DNA from: Echinarachnius parma
Taxonomy: Eukaryota > Echinodermata > Echinoidea > Clypeasteroida > Echinarachniidae
Assembly (NCBI GenBank): GCA_037951105.1
Contig: JBAMJV010009086.1
Coordinates: 40,553-104,552 of the forward strand
Direction of reading: 5' to 3'
Length of the DNA stretch: 64,000 nucleotides
The notes beneath the pieces are model-generated. The model was not told the origin of the DNA, did no database searches, and saw only the letters and a program-made list of their open reading frames with translations. Every line of letters begins with the position of its first letter. The first letter of the stretch is position 1. This document shows, piece by piece, positions 58,149 to 64,000 of this stretch. Made by a program: the position numbers and the translations under genes.

Positions 58149-58740
58149 TTACTCTTACTTGACGCGTAATATACAACAAACAACGACTAACGCCAATAAT
58201 TGCAATTTTGGTGGTTTATTGTGTCAAGTGAGCAACAAGTGCAATCATAATAAACATTCCATACAAGGAATGTAGAAATAAGTTCATAAAACATATCGGT
58301 GCAATATTCAAAATTATACGTAGTAAACAAATAAACTAAATTTACCAATGGCCAATAAACGTCTTGAGATGACAAGGGTAATCCAATCTTGTTATCTAAT
58401 TCGTAATGCTAGGTGAGAACAAGGTCCCAAAAAATACTATTCAACGATCATGTCTTATTCGATCCCAGTCAGTGATCATTTAATCATAATACTTTCGCGA
58501 GGGACAAGTCAAACCCTCTCTGTTTCCGCTCCCAAGAGAAGGTCACTGACTGGATAAATCGTTCTCTTGGAATAACAAGGGGGTACACAAATCAATACAA
58601 AATCTCCATCCCCGCGGAACAAACCTGTCTCGCTACCATTCCAAATAAAAAACAAACAAACAAACAATAAAACAAAACCATTAATAACAAATCTCTCCTT
58701 TCATCTCGACTCGTGTTAATACATCTTAAGTCATATAACA
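58149..58740. repeat. ~590-bp direct repeat, copy 1
   Basis: From 'actcttacttgacgcg' through 'tagtaaacaaat', 'cgatcccagtcagtgatc' and 'ttccgctcccaagagaa' to about 58740. Copy 2 lies 1.47 kb downstream in the same orientation. Direct repeats of this size could be long terminal repeats or a segmental duplication; no TG...CA ends or retroviral-type genes are seen between them. Confidence 0.6.
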
Positions 58741-59615
58741 CAAATAGAATATCATACAACATAACACTAAATTAACTCCTAACCCACTGAGGCTTTGATC
58801 TTGGTATAACGTGCATTTTCCAAAATCGTGTCCCAACAGTCGGGGACCTGTCTTTAGTGGACCTTGGATGTCGTAACACGATCGAACAAACCGAAGCTAA
58901 AACCTCAATTATCACTTCATCGGCAACTTAGCTGTTTGGTGTATCAACACTAATAAATGTAATATACATACACTAAAACATTCCAATATAATAATTTCCA
59001 TCTTATCGTACCTTCTCTTTATTGCCAAGTCTATTATGTCCCTATCTCAATTTACCGTAATTTATAAAACAATACATAACGCATTTAATTCAATTATTTA
59101 TTTTATCATTACATTCTTATCATTATCAAAATAAAATATAACGCTTGGTAGCTTCCAGCCTAATTCAATGTGAATTCCCCCCCAAAAATTAACGTTATTA
59201 TAACATCAATACCAATCTAATAACCTAACGTACTACATTCAAACAAAAACTTAAAAAAATCATCAACAATTCTAAACGATCAAACATCACTATCAAATAA
59301 TTGTCCCCATAAAAATCCCCAAACACAAATACCAACTAATGAAAAGCATAGTCTACCGAGCTACGATAAGGCCAATAAATGATATCACTACCACGAAGTT
59401 GAACTACTGTGAGTTTCCTTTTGGTGATTGGGGTGGGGGCTGGAAATTAATTTCCTATTTCTAGACACGTGCTGACTCAATTGACACACCACATAGAATG
59501 GTTATGTGGGTATCTCGTTCCACCAAGTAGCCCCTCAAATTTGTCCATCGCTTACTTATCATGCGTCTGCGGTGCGGGGGGTAGCGTCTCCGGCCATGCT
59601 GTTCGTTAAAATGTA
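58741..59615. other. AT-rich stretch between the direct repeats
   Basis: No exon or protein motif recognised. A GC-richer island near 59500-59600 has no supported gene. Confidence 0.4.
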
Positions 59616-60180
59616 TTACTCTTACTTCACGCATATAATGTACAACAAACAACGAATAACGCCAATAATTGCAGTTTTGGTGGTGTATTGTGTCAATTGA
59701 GCAACATGTGCCATTATAATAAACATTCCATACAAGGAATGTGGAAATAAATTCATAAAACATATCGGTGCAATATTCAAAATTATACGTAGTAAACAAA
59801 TCAAACTAAATTTACCAATGGCCAATAAATGTCTTGAGATGAAACGGGTAATCCAATCTAGTTATCTAATTCGTAATGCTAGGTGAGAACAAGGTGCCAA
59901 CAAAATACTATTCAGCGATCATGTCTTATTCGATCCCAGTCAGTGATCATATAACCATAAGACCTTCGCGAGTGAAATCACAAGTCAAACCCCTCCCGGT
60001 TTCCGCTCCCAAGAGAATTTTACTGACTGGATAAATCGTTCTCTTTGAATAACAGGGGGTACAATAATCAATATAACAAATCCATCCCCGCGGAATTAAC
60101 TGTCCTGTCTCGCTACCATATCCAAATCCACAAGAACAATTAACTTAGAAATATCTACTTTCATATCAAGTCGCATCAAT
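59616..60180. repeat. ~570-bp direct repeat, copy 2
   Basis: Diverged copy of 58149-58740 with many point changes and small indels, so the duplication is old compared with the EGF array. Confidence 0.6.
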
Positions 60181-62067
60181 ACAACATAATAAATATATTG
60201 TTAAACTGTATGGCCTATATAGCGGCCTAAAATAACATATTTCCGCCACACGGGCTGGCACAGCCCGCCGCCATTATATGTCAAGTTTAATTCTAAGACA
60301 TACACAATTTCCCAAGTCAACTTCCAACGAGAGGGGCAGAATAAATATATAGACAGTTCTACCTGTCATCCGAACCATGCGGCCTTCTCCTGGGTCACAT
60401 CTACTATAGCTTTCTTATACACCATGTACACCATTAGACCGACAGCCCAGAGGTCTTTTGTGCATCGAAAAGCGTACTGATTGTTGAACATATGAATATT
60501 TAGAGGAGAATGTAACAAATCCAAACATATGAGTCTCCCGGGGTGTACCCGTGGATAAAGGGGTCCTTTGCGCCTCCAAAGTTTGACCCCTGGGGATTGT
60601 CCGATGCTTCTATTTGTTTGCGAATGTACCGTGTTCAACATCGCTGACTGCGGTGAGAGCGAAACAGATAACAAAAGGATCACTGATGTGTATCTGGCAA
60701 TTTTACGTTGCCTGTTTTGAAAGACGAAATACACGTTGATGCATTGGGGATTATATCTAAAACCTCTTGCAACTTAACAAATGTGTCTTACAGATTACAG
60801 AATACATATTGATAGCACGTTTGAATTTGCCAAAGGCCATATAAATACATTTGAATGAACCCATCACCAAAACAAGATCAAACAGGGCTTCTACTTACCA
60901 ATTAATTTTAAGACATTCCATAAACACCCGTCTAGAAAATAGCCGAATGCAGATGAACCAATATGAGCGCATGGCATAGCGACAGGGCACACACAAACAC
61001 ACACACATTCACCTATGGTCATGCGTCACGAGGTCGCCTCCTTTTGCGTTACAAGCCGATTTGAGATCCTGCGAGAGAATGTCTATTGTCCTCTACATTA
61101 TGTAGCTATATGGCGCCAATACACACGTAAAACTGACCTTTACGTCTGATTTTCTGTATACAAAGACTACAACGCATCATCCGTGATTCTAGTGTCTCCA
61201 AACGTACGCGTGAAAATAATTGGCGCACTTCTAGACGTTTGGCGAATACGGAATCATAAGGCCGTAATGGTTCCGTAAGTGGTTGTAATTAAACACATGT
61301 TTTAGTATATGGTGATGCGTTTTCCAATTATATATTTTTTTCTGGAAACATATTTTTCTAAACCTGTTGATGGGATAAGAATATTATTTGTGGGTAAAAT
61401 AATATTTAAATAAAATTACCTTTATTCATTTCATATTGATGAAATATTACAATTCGATTTTCGTGTTTGCCTTATCGAAGATTGATAATTGACGATTGAA
61501 GGATGAAGGTAACTGCAAAACATCCCTCGGGTAATTGACGCACGTTATTTAACAAACACATTTTATTTTCAATGAAGAAAATACTGCTGAAAACTGCATT
61601 ATAATCATTATGTACTAAGAATCGCCAATATAATAAAATAAAAGTTGTATGGAGGTTAGCTTTCAATCCTAGCAGAATCTTTTTCTGGGCAGTACTCACA
61701 GTTTCTACATGAAGACTTCAGACTATAAACTATAACGACACGCGGACAGTCGGGGGGGGGGGGGGGGGGGCGGATAAACAAAACAATATCAACAACAGTA
61801 ACTGAGTGAGAGTCAGGACTGTTTTAGCGAATCAAACTATAGGCTGGACCTGAACAAATTGCATACGAAGACATGACAAAGGGGTGGATAGTGGCTAAAA
61901 TCAAAGGAAGTATACCGAGTGTGCGTACATTTGAAATGAATGGGTAGGAGACCGGGACAACCTGTGGAACAGCATTCAGAGTGTAATAAAGAACATGTGT
62001 AATACACACAGATGTTGGAGTGCATACAATTAACTATTTAATTTCACATTCTTCAAAATATTAAGAT
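60181..62067. other. No gene recognised
   Basis: Mixed intron-like sequence with a CA-rich patch near 60990 and a 19-base G-run at 61752-61770. A fragment at 61465-61550 resembles the candidate exon border at 63.1 kb. Confidence 0.4.
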
Positions 62068-62071
62068 TTAA

Positions 62072-62798
62072 AGGTATACTGAAATCCCGGCTTGATTCAG
62101 GTTTATAGCTTTAAATATATGCCTATATTGATTATCATATACCACACTCTTTTTTCAAAGAAATCCTTAAGTTGGGCAAAAAAGATAAATTTCATGCAAC
62201 TTTTTTGCTTTTTTCGCATCGGCGTTCCATGCTCCTAAAAAAGTTATTTATAGCGGAGCGCGAATGTGCGCACGTGCCACCCGGGTCATGACATCACAAG
62301 AAGACCGCAACACGGAGTTCAAAGTACGAATCTGCATGGCTTACATGCAGAGCCTTTGACTTGCTAGTAAAACAAACTCGTTTTTGCTTGGAAATTGAGG
62401 CTTAACTGAAAATGCCTAAGAAATGAATTGTAGCAGGATGCAGCAACACATCTGAGTGTAGATCGTCCATGATATAAACTTTAATAAATGTTTGCAAATA
62501 TTGAACAAAATTAAAATAATATCTCTCTGTCAACGTGAGCAATTGCACTAAGCGTGTATGTCTATGGCCGAGCTAAACTGCGATTGTCACTTTGTGACGT
62601 CACAAAGATGACGTCATTTTTCTTCGCCCGGACTCAATTTTTTTACGAGGGTTACTAAAGTGAATTTACGAGTTGATTTTTTGTTTTACTGGGTTTTCCC
62701 ACGAGGAAAATATGTTTTTATTAGTAATCTTCATGAAAATCTACCTTAGATACTGCAGTAAAACACAATTTTGAGGCAGTTGTCTTGTCTGTGGAGCT
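62072..62798. mobile_element. Possible TTAA element F with THAP remnant
   Basis: Flanked by TTAA (62068-62071, 62799-62802). The left end AGGTATACTGAAATCCC matches the complemented right end (AGCTCCACAGACAAG) only loosely. Inside, the plus strand at 62412 begins a THAP-like zinc-finger protein with a premature stop. Kolobok transposons combine TTAA targets with a THAP domain. Confidence 0.45.
62412..62477 (+). pseudogene. THAP-domain start remnant
   Basis: Reads M-P-K-K, stop (TGA where a Cys codon is expected), I-V-A-G-C-S-N-T-S-E-C, then a second stop. M-P-K-K-C-x-V-x-G-C-x-N is the usual start of THAP zinc fingers, found in P-element and Kolobok transposases and derived host proteins. Only about 20 residues remain. 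Confidence 0.5.
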
Positions 62799-63116
62799 TT
62801 AATGTTCATGAATGCGTTATCAAGTTGAAAATAACTGCAAAAACATCCCTCTCTGGGAATTTATGCAAACGTTATTAACCCAAAAATGTTTTTAATTACA
62901 TTTAAAGACTTTACATACAAGTACCTATTTTATTTCACATTTAGAACAATTTATTATTCATTTTCTCGTTTGCCTTATCAGGTTGAACATACCTCGGGTA
63001 ACTGATGCAACCGTTATTTAACCAAAAAAAGTGTTTAATTACATTTAATGAAAATCATTTATTTCATTTCACATTTATCAGATATCAACATTTGATTTTC
63101 TTGTTTATCTTATCAG

Positions 63117-63320
63117 GTTGAAGATAGCTGCAAGAACATTTCTGGGGTAATTGATGCAAGCGTCAGTGTTATATCGGCGCGGAACGATACTATCAATGAA
63201 ATCGAGGCGGTCATGTCGATTGTAATCATACACGAGGAAACTCTCTCGATCACGATGCTGCAAAATGAAGTTACTTCAACGATTGAAAACTGGACGGATT
63301 TACCGTATTGCTTCTGGAGA
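63117..63320 (+). CDS. Possible exon, extracellular-type segment
   Basis: After a good acceptor (tttatcttatcag) one frame is open for 68 codons: V-E-D-S-C-K-N-I-S-G at the start, I-S-A-R-N-D-T-I-N-E-I-E-A-V in the middle, E-N-W-T-D-L-P-Y-C-F-W-R at the end, then TAG directly before gtaatg. It has three N-x-S/T sites (N-I-S, N-D-T, N-W-T). It starts in phase 0, matching the donor at 55438. The helical, glycosylated look would fit the start of a GAIN-type region, but I see no diagnostic GPS motif. Either the protein ends here or the true donor was missed. Confidence 0.3.
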
Positions 63321-63323
63321 TAG

Positions 63324-64000
63324 GTAATGCTCTTTTTTCAATACAAAACTAAATGAAATTACACAAATATAGAAGTGATCATGATTACTACATCAGGGGG
63401 TAATTCACAAAGACGGGCTTAAAGTTATAGGCATTTGTAGCGTTCGAATACAATTTTATCATGAGCAAAATTGCACAAATGTAAGACTTTTAATGGATTT
63501 TTCATCAAGAACATATAGTAGAACATTCTATAGACGATTTTTAATTATTTGCTGTGGTTTGTTGCCAAATAATGTTGTATGAATTTTAAAATAAACTTAC
63601 AGCTTTCCATACTAAAGTCCAACTTAGAATAGTAAAAAAAAAAGAAAAAAGAATGTTAATGAAACGGGCAATGCAGCTTTCCCCCACATGTATGCAACAG
63701 TCAGAAGCGTTAGATTTTTGCCAAACTGCATGTACGACCCAACGGAGAAAAAAACCCGTGACCATGAATGTTGATCGAAAAGACAAACGAGTTTGTTAAT
63801 TTCTCTGCAAATATTGCCACCACATATACATTAGTGCAGCAACTGTTGCGAATATTTTGAACCAGTCACAACATTACTAACCGTATAACAGCATCATACA
63901 TTGAGCATAGGGTTTATGGCGAAGGGGAAGGTGGGTAGTATTCTGAATCCGTTTACCTTTTATGCGTTGATTGTCTTTGTCTTTGGGACACTGCTGATTA
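63324..64000. other. No gene recognised
   Basis: AT-rich, intron-like sequence to the end of the window, with no exon, TE end or RNA gene that I can support. Confidence 0.4.

Larger units (their letters stand above)
61465..63175 (+). repeat. Dispersed partial copies of the candidate exon border
   Basis: Four related blocks at about 61465-61555, 62812-62900, 62970-63065 and 63105-63175. Each runs from 'gtttgccttatca' through 'gttgaagataactgcaa' and 'acatccctcgggtaa' to 'gatgcaaacgttatt'. Only the last is followed by a long open frame; the others continue into intron-like 'ttaattacattta' text. Confidence 0.6.

Noticed and set aside
60366..60734. 122-codon minus-strand open frame with a hydrophobic N-terminus and a C-T-K-D-L-W-A-V-G stretch faintly like a kinase subdomain
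   Set aside because: No other kinase motif (glycine loop, catalytic HRD, DFG) is present in or around it, and no splice context supports it.

Overview
The window is eukaryotic, AT-rich and gene-poor. It reads as the interior of one very large, repeat-expanded plus-strand gene. Coding sequence occurs only as short exons bounded by gt/ag sites with symmetric phase 1-1, separated by introns full of DNA transposons, LINE fragments and foldback elements. The domain mix (calcium-binding EGF, HYR, a Thr/Pro-rich tract) and the transposon mix suggest a marine invertebrate deuterostome such as an echinoderm, hemichordate or lancelet. That assignment is inference; nothing here fixes the species.

Region 1 (1-33,660): thirty near-identical 129-nt exons, each encoding one complete 43-residue calcium-binding EGF repeat. 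Every exon is open, starts after an ag acceptor and ends at a gtatgtgt donor, so together they would encode about 1,290 residues of EGF rod. Exons and introns have been amplified together in nested tandem units (about 0.78, 1.07, 2.1, 3.4 and 4.2 kb), like higher-order repeats in satellite DNA. Eleven introns carry the same TTAA-flanked MITE (family C). Three of those MITE copies hold a 192-bp insert with a hammerhead-ribozyme-like fold. Three introns carry or carried a nested pair of TTAA elements (A containing B). One of these pairs has received a CR1/Jockey-type LINE; another has received a SINE-like element and a perfect 338-bp palindrome.

Region 2 (33,660-40,054): a large intron holding the third A/B copy and a LINE 3' portion split by a probable Helitron with a typical hairpin plus CTAG end.

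Region 3 (40,055-41,922): three intact HYR exons, phase 1-1 like the EGF exons and therefore joinable to them, plus one decayed HYR exon.

Region 4 (41,923-54,424): no convincing host exon. It contains several DNA elements recognisable by paired terminal repeats and target duplications (TTAA type, hAT-like, Harbinger-like, Mutator-like), a Tc1-like transposase pseudogene, a decayed LINE interrupted by a MITE, and a perfect 657-bp tandem duplication.

Region 5 (54,425-64,000): a Thr/Pro minisatellite that ends in a possible mucin-like exon with a basic RRRR site, foldback elements, a TTAA element with a broken THAP-domain start, and a possible further exon near 63.1 kb. If the gene runs through, the order EGF array - HYR - Thr/Pro stalk fits a large adhesion or matrix protein, possibly an adhesion-GPCR-like receptor whose membrane part lies downstream. 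The first exon, promoter and last exon are not in the window.
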